Of a stretch of 64,000 nt of DNA, positions 1 through 9,832 are shown piece after piece. The position numbers and the translations under genes are program-made. The DNA is from Candidatus Gastranaerophilales bacterium (lineage in GTDB: Bacteria > Cyanobacteriota > Vampirovibrionia > Gastranaerophilales > Gastranaerophilaceae). Under the pieces are notes generated by a model. The model was not told the origin of the DNA. It ran no database searches and worked only from the letters and a program-made list of their open reading frames with translations. The stretch is from positions 56,801 to 120,800 of the forward strand of contig CANPZP010000001.1 in the NCBI GenBank assembly GCA_947589115.1, written 5' to 3'. Numbering within the stretch: position 1 is the first letter of the stretch; the number at the start of each line of letters is the position of its first letter.

Positions 1-358
1 ATATTCCAAGCGGCATTATTATAAATAATGTATCTATTTGTAAATTAAATATATTATTTAAATTATCAATTAAGAAATTAAAATATTTAAAATATATTAA
101 AAAGCTTAAATTCCCGATAATTATAAAAAATAAATATATTTTTTTGAAATCGGGTTTATTTTCAATCAATAAAGCACCGCAATAATTAATCAAAATCGTA
201 ATGAGCATTATAGAAAGATATTTAGGCTCTCCCCAAGCATAAAATAATATACTTGCCGCCAAAAGTATAGGATTATGAAGTTCTTTTTTTGTAATTAAAT
301 ATAATAAAAGTACAATCGGTAAAAATATAAAAACAAATGTCATTGAACTAAAAAGCAT
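1..358 (-). CDS. MBOAT family O-acyltransferase (AlgI/DltB-like), partial
   Basis: The reverse strand is open from an ATG at 358 to the left edge of the window, about 119 codons, so only the N-terminus is present. It begins MLFSSMTFVFIFLPIVLLL and continues with ILFYAWGEPKYLSI, YFKYFNF and IMPLGI. These are the hallmark N-terminal segments of membrane-bound O-acyltransferases such as AlgI, multi-pass proteins that pass acetyl groups across the membrane to exopolysaccharide. A Shine-Dalgarno GGAG lies in the last codons of the preceding gene, and the gap is only 3 bases, so the two are translationally coupled. Its partner, the DHHW/AlgX-like protein directly upstream, is the usual companion in acetylation loci. 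The family call is firm; the substrate is unknown. Confidence 0.85.
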   Translation of the reverse strand, partial: MLFSSMTFVFIFLPIVLLLYLITKKELHNPILLAASILFYAWGEPKYLSIMLITILINYCGALLIENKPDFKKIYLFFIIIGNLSFLIYFKYFNFLIDNLNNIFNLQIDTLFIIMPLGI

Positions 359-361
359 TTA

Positions 362-2098
362 TTACTCCATATTAAACAAATTATGTAATTCTAAAAAATT
401 ATTATATGTAATGCAAAAAATTATAATATCAGGCTTATAATTCAATATTTCATCTTTATAGTATTTTATTATTTTAAATTCATCTTCCTGTTTAATCCCA
501 ATAACAGTATTATTTCTCAGTCTTTTAACATTTTTAAAAGTAAAAGGAATAAACTCGGTCAAATTTTCATTTTGACTTGTACCAAGTTGAATAACCCTGT
601 AGTCAGAACCTTTGGGGTAGTAATACAATTTATTAAAATGATATTTTATATATGTAAGAGTTTGATGCAGATTTTTAAAATCCTTATGAGTGTAATATCT
701 GTATTTTGTTTTGTGATATTTTTTCATACCAATTAAATTTATATATGAACAACTTTGACCGTAATCATAAGTCCTGAAAACATCCCCTCGCACTAAAGTA
801 TTATAAGAAAAATTATAATCGGATTCATTCAATATATGAATATCGGAAAAATCTTTAACTATTCTGTTCATTAAGGCTTTGTATCCGATAAAAGCAGCGT
901 CATCCGTCCAATGATGTTCGGTTTTGAAAAACATAAATTCTTTTTCTGCCCCGTTTTTTAACTCATCATAAGGATATATTATATTAACCTCTCCTTCTGA
1001 ATCTTTATTCTTTAAATATTGCATAAATTTATTATGGTTTGAGGATTTGTTAATATAAAATTTATCGGTATTATATATTTCAACTTTTTTGGGAACAATC
1101 AACACATACAACTTTATTCCGTGGTTATTACAAAATAAATTAAATTTTTTTAATTCTTCATAATTTTTATCTAAATCATTAATATTATATGTATCAAATT
1201 CTGTTAAAGTATATAAAAAACCTGTATTTTTATCATACAAACCTTTATCATTCATGTTTGCAAAATAAAAATATAAAGAATTATATATTTTGATTAATAT
1301 ATCTCTTAAAAAAAATCTGTCACTAAACCATTTATCAAAATTTCTTCCGAAATAAAAATTTATTTCATCTTGATTCGTAATAAAAGGTTTCAATTTGGCA
1401 AGCATTCTGTTTTCCCTGTATGACATTTCACTTTTATCTATATGCAGCATGGGGACAAGCAGAAAAATAAAAAATATAATCAGAAATATTAAATCAGTCT
1501 TTGATTTTCCTTTAATTGTATTGAAATCCGCCGCATAATTCGACAATTTATATGCAAGCAAATACGTTAAAATAACTATTATAATAAACAATTTATAATC
1601 AAAATTTATGTTTGAATAAAGGTTTAATTTGTTATTAAAGGTTATATAAATAATATTATTTAAAGGTTTAAGAACTAATTCATTATTGTTATTTAATACT
1701 TTAGCACCGACTACTTCCGTATTATCAAAATTTTTTATTACATATTCACCGTTTTTTAAGTTTACATTTTTCACCGTTACAGGAAATTCATTCTGAATAT
1801 CCTTTAAAACCAATCTTATTCTTTTGGGGAATTTAGCACCATGAATTTGGAAATTAAAATTTGATGATTTATTTAAATTTATTTCTTTAGTTTCACTTCT
1901 TGTTTTTTTAAATTTATTATCATCTTTTTTATTTAACTGAACTTCAACAGAGCATTTGCCTTTTCCTTCCATATCAATATCAACAGGCATAGAAGAAAAT
2001 TTTAACCAGTATTTATTTGTAAAAAATATAACTGCAATTGTAATTACTATTGAAATAATATTTCTCTTTTTAATTCCGCATAAAGCCTTCAAACTCAT
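362..2098 (-). CDS. DHHW/AlgX-like acetyltransferase-type protein (SGNH-like fold)
   Basis: A 578-residue membrane-anchored protein. One hydrophobic segment lies near residues 12-28, two more near 170-184 and 202-219, and the extracytoplasmic C-terminal domain starts at RENRMLAKLKP (about 228-238). This ENR signature and the later TEHHWTDDAAF (about 393-403) mark the DHHW family, related to AlgX/AlgJ, which work with MBOAT proteins to acetylate secreted polysaccharide. The immediate downstream gene is an MBOAT protein, which supports that role. Two positions are unusual: the family Asp of DHHW is Glu here (EHHW), and the nucleophile region reads LGTSQ instead of a GDS-type motif, so activity may be altered. 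No Shine-Dalgarno sequence is visible before this ATG. Residues about 37-165 are an extra, probably beta-rich, domain between the first two membrane segments. Confidence 0.75.
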   Translation of the reverse strand: MSLKALCGIKKRNIISIVITIAVIFFTNKYWLKFSSMPVDIDMEGKGKCSVEVQLNKKDDNKFKKTRSETKEINLNKSSNFNFQIHGAKFPKRIRLVLKDIQNEFPVTVKNVNLKNGEYVIKNFDNTEVVGAKVLNNNNELVLKPLNNIIYITFNNKLNLYSNINFDYKLFIIIVILTYLLAYKLSNYAADFNTIKGKSKTDLIFLIIFFIFLLVPMLHIDKSEMSYRENRMLAKLKPFITNQDEINFYFGRNFDKWFSDRFFLRDILIKIYNSLYFYFANMNDKGLYDKNTGFLYTLTEFDTYNINDLDKNYEELKKFNLFCNNHGIKLYVLIVPKKVEIYNTDKFYINKSSNHNKFMQYLKNKDSEGEVNIIYPYDELKNGAEKEFMFFKTEHHWTDDAAFIGYKALMNRIVKDFSDIHILNESDYNFSYNTLVRGDVFRTYDYGQSCSYINLIGMKKYHKTKYRYYTHKDFKNLHQTLTYIKYHFNKLYYYPKGSDYRVIQLGTSQNENLTEFIPFTFKNVKRLRNNTVIGIKQEDEFKIIKYYKDEILNYKPDIIIFCITYNNFLELHNLFNME

Positions 2099-2110
2099 AA
2101 TAATTTTCTT

Positions 2111-2283
2111 TTTGCATCAAAATATCTATAATGGTGAATAAAGTCTTGAATGCCTATATTTATTAATATTTTGAAAAAAAGAAAAAATGAAAAATATGTT
2201 TTTTAATACAAATTTTTTCAGGAATATTTATGTTATTATTAAGTTATAAAATTTATTCACCATTATAGATAAAATGGCGCAAA
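2111..2283. repeat. 173-bp inverted-repeat-bounded element (MITE-like)
   Basis: Two 32-base arms (2111-2142 and 2252-2283) are reverse complements of each other at 27 of 32 positions, with a perfect 20-base core (2123-2142 and 2252-2271; core starts TATCTATAATGG). They enclose 109 bases of AT-rich sequence with no open frame of note. The element fills the space between the small membrane protein gene and the start of the AlgX-like gene. Arms of equal length around a short non-coding core are typical of miniature inverted-repeat elements, but a looped operator pair is also possible. No second copy was noticed in this window. Confidence 0.5.
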
Positions 2284-2307
2284 TAAAAAAATATAATAAT
2301 TAAAAAA

Positions 2308-2832
2308 TTAAAGTTTTTTATTATCGTTTTCGTCATCTTGCAGTTCTTTAGAAATAAGGACTTTAAGAACTCTTGAACCGATGTAAAGCCCGGCACCTAT
2401 GGCAATAACTGCACCTACAGTACTTAAATAAGAAAGTCCGATAGCGCAGCCTAAAGCCGCAGCAATAACTCCGATTTTAAAAGAAGTATCAGCTTCATCC
2501 TTTAATTCGGCTTCTCTTCTTGCTAATTCGGTATTATCAGGTTTTGCCTGTTTTACCAAAATATCCTGTGTCATATTATTCATTGACGAAAATGAAGGCG
2601 CTTTTACGGTAACATTTTGCTCAAAAAATTTAGGAGTCAAAGACTCTAATTTAGCAACTTTACTTTTAACGTCATACAAATCCTGCTGCAGCCTTCCGTC
2701 AAGTTGAACACGGTTATTATTTCTTCTGTCTGAACCGCTTCTTCTGTCAACGGCAACTGGAATATTCTGCTGACGTCTGTCTTTCGCTCCTGAATATTGC
2801 GGATATAGCTTTGATATTTTGCTTAAATACAA
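2308..2832 (-). CDS. Small membrane protein with DRR-x3-DRR motif, unknown function
   Basis: A 174-residue protein of unrecognised family. A basic, arginine-rich N-terminal half contains DRRSGSDRR (29-37) and a likely amphipathic stretch (50-66). Residues 119-157 form one or two Gly/Ala-rich membrane segments, followed by an acidic, charged tail. The start codon is TTG at 2832: the only good ribosome site, AAGAAGG, lies about 8 bases upstream of it and no ATG occurs nearby in frame. It is transcribed away from the M16 protease gene. DRR-rich patches occur in some proteins that touch nucleotides or membranes, but nothing here fixes a function. Confidence 0.6.
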   Translation of the reverse strand: MYLSKISKLYPQYSGAKDRRQQNIPVAVDRRSGSDRRNNNRVQLDGRLQQDLYDVKSKVAKLESLTPKFFEQNVTVKAPSFSSMNNMTQDILVKQAKPDNTELARREAELKDEADTSFKIGVIAAALGCAIGLSYLSTVGAVIAIGAGLYIGSRVLKVLISKELQDDENDNKKL

Positions 2833-2884
2833 TTTTCTGCCTTCTTACAATTTCATGAATCTAAAACCTAAACAAGGTATTTTT

Positions 2885-2893
2885 TGCTATAAT
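2885..2893 (+). promoter_or_regulatory. Extended -10 promoter (TGCTATAAT) for the M16 protease gene
   Basis: A perfect TATAAT (2888-2893) preceded by TGC forms an extended -10 element 86 bases before the M16 protease start. No convincing -35 hexamer sits upstream, which is normal for extended -10 promoters. The same nonamer occurs at two other gene starts in this window. Confidence 0.5.
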
Positions 2894-2978
2894 TTTGTAA
2901 ATTTTAATAAAATTTACTAATTATTATAACAATATTTTTTAAATTTGTAACTTTAAAAAAATATAGAAATTAAATAAA

Positions 2979-5870
2979 ATGAAAATCTTAAATAATTATG
3001 TAAATAATTATACGAAAATCATAAAATCAGGGAATAATACTGATTCCAATATGTGCTGCCCGAATATACAAAAAGGGAATAAAAATAAAGTAAAATTCAC
3101 TTCGGCAAACGCAATATCACCAATAAATACAAATATACCGATTTCATATGTTAAAACAGGTGAAATATCAATACCCGGTATTAAAGAAAAAGCGAGTGTA
3201 TTTAAACTTGCAAACGGACAAAAAGTTGTAATATTACCAAAAAAAGGTATTACAACCATAGAAACGTTATATAATGTCGGTTCACTAAACGAAAAGGACG
3301 AAGAAAGAGGAATAAGTCATTTCATAGAACATAACCTGTTTAACGGAAGCAAAAATATTGCACCGAAAGAATATGATAAAATAATATCCTCTAAAGGAGG
3401 AAGTTCTAACGCATATACAAGTTTCAGCGTAACGGATTATAATATGCAATTGCAGCTTTTAGATGATAATTCACTTGAAGAAGCAATAAAATTAAATGCA
3501 AATTTAACACAATACCCGACATTCCAAAAAGAACAGCTTGAAAAAGAAAAAGAACCCGTAAAATCAGAAATAGATATGGGTAAAGATTCTCAAGGCAATA
3601 TTGGTAATGAAGTAATTAAAACACTGTTTAATATCACAAGTACATCGGAAAATCTTATAACGGGCGAAAAAAATAATATAAATAATCTGACACAAGAAAA
3701 AGTATTTGATTATTTTAATACATGGTATACGCCTGATAATGCCGTAACAGTTATTACGGGAGATGTAGACGTAAATGAAACCATAAATCTGGTATCAAAA
3801 TATTTTAATAAAACAAATGATTATTCAAAGATAAATCAACGCAAAAATGAACCCATAAAATATTTAGATAAAACCGTGAGAAAAGATGTAATATCAAAAA
3901 ATTCAAATAGTCCGTTAATAAATATGGGATTCGCTATTCCGGAAGGAACCTCCGATAAAGAAAAAAATGAAATACAAATCCTTTTAAATATTTTAACGGC
4001 AAATTCCTCAAGATTATCAAAAGCATTGAGTGATTACGGAATAAGTCTGAATTATTCGTTTGATAAGGTGCAAAATAAGCCTGACGGTGCAATAGCACTT
4101 ATGTTAGAGGTTGAACCTTACAATGAAAAAGATACAGAAAAAATCTTAAAAATTTTATATGACGAAATAACATATATAGCAAACAATCCGCCGACTGATG
4201 AAGAATTACTCGCACAAAAAAATCTTTATATTAAAAATTTAAATGAATTGTCTGAATCAAATGAAAATATAAATGCTCAATTGTTGAAAATAATGACAGA
4301 CGGAGGTAATTTAAATTATTTTACGGATGAAATAAATTATACTTCCAATTTAACAGGTCAAGATATATCAAATGCGGCGAAAAAATTTCTTGATTTAAAT
4401 AAATCTGCAATATGTATATCACACTCAAAAGACTCAACTTCAGAAACAATAAACAATAATTATTCGGAAGCACAAAAACAAAACTTTGTATCATCACAAC
4501 CTATTGTTTATCCGCCAAACAACAACCTTGTATCATTCGGAAACAAATGTGAACCTATAAAAGAAATCGAAACTAAAATAAATAATATTACCGGATACAA
4601 ATTACAGAATAATATTGAAACAAGAATAATACCAAGTAATATAAACAGCCAATCACATTTTACAATAGATTTTTGTAATGAGAATTTAAATGACGTATCA
4701 TCTCCGCTTATGGATATTTTGTCAATATTACTTAACAGGGGAAATGCATTTACAAGTCCGGAAGCAATGAAAGACTTTTTTGATAAAAATAATATTTCAA
4801 ACTATATTACCGTAAATAATAACGGATTAAGTTATACTTACAATTGTTACCCCGAAAATTTACAATCCGCATTGAATTTTGCAAAAACAACCTTATTAAA
4901 TCCAAACTTTACGGAAGAAGAATTTCAAAGAGCAAAGTCAATAATAAAAGATGAATATGAATCATCAATTCCTTCGGCATATAATAAAACGTTAAAAAGT
5001 ACCTGTCCGAATGTTAAATCATTAACAACTACGAAGGAAGAAAATCTTGAAGAACTTGATAAAATAACACTGCAAGATGTAAAAAATCTGTATTCAAAAA
5101 TGACTTTAAACTCTGAAGTCATTGCAACATTATCGGCACCCGTGAAAGAAAATCCTCAATTAACACAAATATTTAATTATGAAATGTCAACGGGATTTCC
5201 GCAATTTCAACCGATAAATTTAAATCATAACGGTCAATACAACATGTATAAACCAAATACTCAAGAGAAAGTATTTACGGAAGCCATAGAAAATTCACAA
5301 GCCCATGTTACACAAACATATACCTTTAAAAAATCCGAAAATATAAGTGATTTGGCTAAAATATCATTACTGAACATCATATTAGGTTCAGGCATGACAT
5401 CAAGATTATTTCTTGACCTGAGAGAAGATAAAAAATTAGCATACAGAGTAACTTCGTATAACACGTATCTTAATGATATAGGCTATTTAAAATTATACAC
5501 CGAAACATCAACCGACAGTATTGACTCAAAAGAAGGGTCGCCTGAAAATATTAATAAATCAATTAATGCATTTAAAAATAATGTACAATTAATAAAAACA
5601 CAAAACGTAACGGCAGAAGAACTGGAAACGGCAAAAAATAAGCTTAAAACCGAAATATTAAGTTCTTTTGAAACCACATCACAGCAGCATGGAATACTAA
5701 CAGACAATTATAAATCGCCATACGGAATAAATTTTTACAGAGAACTGATAAATTCAATAGATAACATAACAGCCGATGACATAAGAATGACTGCAAATTA
5801 TGTTTTTGAAAATCCGCCTGTCATATCAATAGATGCAAGCCAAAAAACATTGGATTCATTAAAGTTATAA
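2979..5870 (+). CDS. M16 family zinc metallopeptidase (two M16 halves)
   Basis: A 963-residue peptidase of the pitrilysin/processing-peptidase family. The inverted zinc motif HFIEH lies at residues 114-118, with the expected downstream Glu near 197 (KSEID). The C-terminal half carries the partner-domain signature LFLDLREDKKLAYRV, so active and inactive M16 halves are fused, as in the tandem subfamily. No signal peptide is visible, so a cytoplasmic location is likely. The first 50 residues are an Asn-rich extension containing KVKFTSAN, a patch shared in style with other proteins here. No clear Shine-Dalgarno sequence precedes the ATG. The gene has its own extended -10 promoter and is followed by dnaK after 111 bases, a possible protein-quality-control pairing. 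Confidence 0.88.
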   Translation: MKILNNYVNNYTKIIKSGNNTDSNMCCPNIQKGNKNKVKFTSANAISPINTNIPISYVKTGEISIPGIKEKASVFKLANGQKVVILPKKGITTIETLYNVGSLNEKDEERGISHFIEHNLFNGSKNIAPKEYDKIISSKGGSSNAYTSFSVTDYNMQLQLLDDNSLEEAIKLNANLTQYPTFQKEQLEKEKEPVKSEIDMGKDSQGNIGNEVIKTLFNITSTSENLITGEKNNINNLTQEKVFDYFNTWYTPDNAVTVITGDVDVNETINLVSKYFNKTNDYSKINQRKNEPIKYLDKTVRKDVISKNSNSPLINMGFAIPEGTSDKEKNEIQILLNILTANSSRLSKALSDYGISLNYSFDKVQNKPDGAIALMLEVEPYNEKDTEKILKILYDEITYIANNPPTDEELLAQKNLYIKNLNELSESNENINAQLLKIMTDGGNLNYFTDEINYTSNLTGQDISNAAKKFLDLNKSAICISHSKDSTSETINNNYSEAQKQNFVSSQPIVYPPNNNLVSFGNKCEPIKEIETKINNITGYKLQNNIETRIIPSNINSQSHFTIDFCNENLNDVSSPLMDILSILLNRGNAFTSPEAMKDFFDKNNISNYITVNNNGLSYTYNCYPENLQSALNFAKTTLLNPNFTEEEFQRAKSIIKDEYESSIPSAYNKTLKSTCPNVKSLTTTKEENLEELDKITLQDVKNLYSKMTLNSEVIATLSAPVKENPQLTQIFNYEMSTGFPQFQPINLNHNGQYNMYKPNTQEKVFTEAIENSQAHVTQTYTFKKSENISDLAKISLLNIILGSGMTSRLFLDLREDKKLAYRVTSYNTYLNDIGYLKLYTETSTDSIDSKEGSPENINKSINAFKNNVQLIKTQNVTAEELETAKNKLKTEILSSFETTSQQHGILTDNYKSPYGINFYRELINSIDNITADDIRMTANYVFENPPVISIDASQKTLDSLKL

Positions 5871-5894
5871 TTTATCCCTAAAATGAATTATTAA

Positions 5895-7820
<1,926 letters not shown>

Positions 7821-7840
7821 AAGTAAATTATTTTAACTTT

Positions 7841-7872
7841 AAAAAAAGCCGCACAAATGTGCGGCTTTTTTT
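7841..7872. terminator. Bidirectional intrinsic terminator between dnaK and the TPR gene
   Basis: A perfect 14-bp stem (A7-GCCGCAC / GTGCGGC-T7) with an AAAT loop. The A-tract on one side and the T-tract on the other make it work in both directions, ending dnaK (plus) and the convergent TPR gene (minus). Confidence 0.93.
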
Positions 7873-7886
7873 GTTAGTTTTATTTG

Positions 7887-8540
7887 TTATTTTGCTTTCT
7901 TAGCTGCCTTTTCAGCTTTTTTAGCCGCTTTTTTTGCAGCTTTTTCAGCCTTTTTATCTGCCTTATTTTTAGCTTTTTCTAATTTATTACCGAGTCTGTA
8001 ATCTTTAAATGCCGCACGGAATTTAAAATCTGCAAGCTTAAGAATACATCTTACTCTAACCGGAGAAGGTTCATCCGGTGCAAGTGATATAGCTTTTTCT
8101 ATATCATTATTTGCCGCAGTTTTATCCTTCAATTCATAATTAATCATAGCTCTTGCTTCATAAAATTCATAATTATCAGGATTTAAAGCTATAGCTTTAT
8201 TAATATAAGTTTTAGCATTTGCCCAATCCTGTTTAGCGGCATAAGATGCACTTATACCTTCAAGTGCTTCATAATTTTTAGGACTCAATGATAAAGCTTT
8301 GTTAAATGAAGCAAGTGCTTCATCATATTTAAGATTATCTAATTGAGCTTCACCTCTTCTTATATATGCATCAACAAATTTTGGATTTTGTTTAATAGCT
8401 TTATTATAAAATTCAACGGCACCCGCATAATCTTTAGCTTCATACGCAGCTTTCCCCGCTTCAAAATCTGATTGAGCATTTGCATACGCACTAAGTGTAA
8501 TTATCAGGAATGATAATAATGACAATAAAATCTTTTTCAT
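7887..8540 (-). CDS. Exported TPR repeat protein with Lys/Ala-rich tail
   Basis: A 217-residue protein. Residues 1-22 are a classic Sec signal peptide (MKKILLSLLSFLIITLSAYA) with cleavage probable after ANA. Residues about 25-160 hold at least three to four tetratricopeptide repeats with the usual Y-x-x-A and NP spacing (for example FYNKAIKQNPKFVDAYIRRG). The last 35 residues are almost only Lys, Ala and Glu in a repeating KKAEKAAKKA pattern, so the tail is a highly basic helix. TPR domains bind partner proteins; the basic tail could bind anionic wall polymer, DNA or membrane. The Shine-Dalgarno AAAGG is 12 bases from the ATG. It lies 18 bases downstream of a second exported protein, probably in one operon. 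Confidence 0.8.
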   Translation of the reverse strand: MKKILLSLLSFLIITLSAYANAQSDFEAGKAAYEAKDYAGAVEFYNKAIKQNPKFVDAYIRRGEAQLDNLKYDEALASFNKALSLSPKNYEALEGISASYAAKQDWANAKTYINKAIALNPDNYEFYEARAMINYELKDKTAANNDIEKAISLAPDEPSPVRVRCILKLADFKFRAAFKDYRLGNKLEKAKNKADKKAEKAAKKAAKKAEKAAKKAK

Positions 8541-8558
8541 AATCTTATTACCTTTTAT

Positions 8559-9251
8559 TTATCTTACATATATAGTTAATTTATTTTCATTTTCTCCAAA
8601 TAATGAAAATTCTATTTTCCCGAATTTTTCAATTTTTAATAAACCTTTTACATCGGTTTTTTGAATTTTTGAAGGATTGAATGAATATTTGTGGAAATAT
8701 TTATCCGTATCATTAACTAAGAGTATTTCTTTATTTTTAAATAATTTCTTATTAACAATTAATTTTCCGTTATGGAACTGAGAAATTTTAATAATTTCAG
8801 CATTCGGGAAAACTTGTTGAAGTTCTTCTTCAGTTAATTGAACTTGTACAAAATTTGAATTTTGATAAACAACTTTGTAATATTTCAAAGATGCATTATC
8901 AACAGCAAAAAGCTGATTGTCTTTAATAAATTCAAAATCAGAACTTAAAGCGGCAGCTAATTTACCGTTAGAAGAATAGTATTCCGAATAATTACCGGAA
9001 CCTTCAGAAACTTTTTTAGTAAGAATAATTCTGTCCTCAGCCATACCGCCTGTAGTCCAAGTATTAGTTGATGGCATATAAACGGCTTGACATCCGTCAT
9101 ATAACCCTTCAATATTAAAATCGCATTCACACTTATTTAAAGCACAACCGCAATCATGTGAACATTTACAACCTTTTTCAGCTGCAATAGCGGCAACATT
9201 AAAATTAATTATTGCCATTATTACAATAATTCCCGTTAAAACTTTTTTCAT
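8559..9251 (-). CDS. Exported Cys-rich protein, unknown function
   Basis: A 230-residue protein of no recognised family. A signal peptide spans residues 1-24 (ends AAIAA). The mature N-terminus carries six closely spaced cysteines (CKCSHDCGCALNKCEC, 28-42), a pattern suited to metal binding or disulfides. The rest is soluble, mixed sequence with several predicted beta stretches and no membrane segment. A strong ribosome site, AAGGAG, lies 6 bases before the ATG. It is the first gene of a probable two-gene unit with the exported TPR protein. The Cys cluster might be a small metal site on the outer face of the membrane, but this is inference only. Confidence 0.65.
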   Translation of the reverse strand: MKKVLTGIIVIMAIINFNVAAIAAEKGCKCSHDCGCALNKCECDFNIEGLYDGCQAVYMPSTNTWTTGGMAEDRIILTKKVSEGSGNYSEYYSSNGKLAAALSSDFEFIKDNQLFAVDNASLKYYKVVYQNSNFVQVQLTEEELQQVFPNAEIIKISQFHNGKLIVNKKLFKNKEILLVNDTDKYFHKYSFNPSKIQKTDVKGLLKIEKFGKIEFSLFGENENKLTIYVR

Positions 9252-9346
9252 ACTTTCTCCTTATATTTCTCAGAAACAATTCAAAGTATAACATATTTTA
9301 CATAAAACATGCCAAATCTCAGATGAAATATAAAAATAATTAATAC

Positions 9347-9784
9347 TTACAAAGAAGAATAATAATCATCGGCACTTTTTACCAATTGATTAACAGAACT
9401 CAGTAAAGACTTAGTAAAATCTTCAGTTTGAGTATAATCTATAATTTCTTTTTTAACACCTTTAAATAAATAATTAGTAAAAAATCTGTCGCTGTGTTTA
9501 TTATGGATTCGTACACTTAATCTTCGTTGATTTTCAGGCATTTTTCTGTCAGCTTCGACAGTAATTAATCCTTGATAATTTGTTTCAGGTACATCAAAAG
9601 CAATATTAAATTTTTCAAATTTTCCGTTTTCCGGAATATTTCTATCCGCTAAATTATCAATGGCTTTTTGGCAGTTTAATGCAATTTTTTCCATTCTTTC
9701 CTGAGCATTCATTTGTTTTGAATCCTTATTTATTCCTGAAAATGAAAAATTTACTTTATTAAAATTAGTACCTATTTTATCCAT
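9347..9784 (-). CDS. Conserved-style hypothetical protein with N-terminal FSFSG patch
   Basis: A 145-residue soluble protein of unknown function. Its N-terminus MDKIGTNFNKVNFSFSGINK contains the F-S-G patch seen in several unrelated proteins of this window. The remainder is mixed alpha/beta, with a charged, Asn- and Lys-rich composition. There is no signal peptide or membrane segment. A good ribosome site, AAAGGATG, precedes the ATG. It lies 48 bases downstream of the RelA/SpoT-domain gene on the same strand, so the two may be co-transcribed. That position makes it one candidate for a neutralising partner of that protein, but no sequence feature proves this. Confidence 0.6.
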   Translation of the reverse strand: MDKIGTNFNKVNFSFSGINKDSKQMNAQERMEKIALNCQKAIDNLADRNIPENGKFEKFNIAFDVPETNYQGLITVEADRKMPENQRRLSVRIHNKHSDRFFTNYLFKGVKKEIIDYTQTEDFTKSLLSSVNQLVKSADDYYSSL

Positions 9785-9832
9785 TTTACATCCTTTATTA
9801 TATCATATTAAAACTCATAATAATTTTATTTG

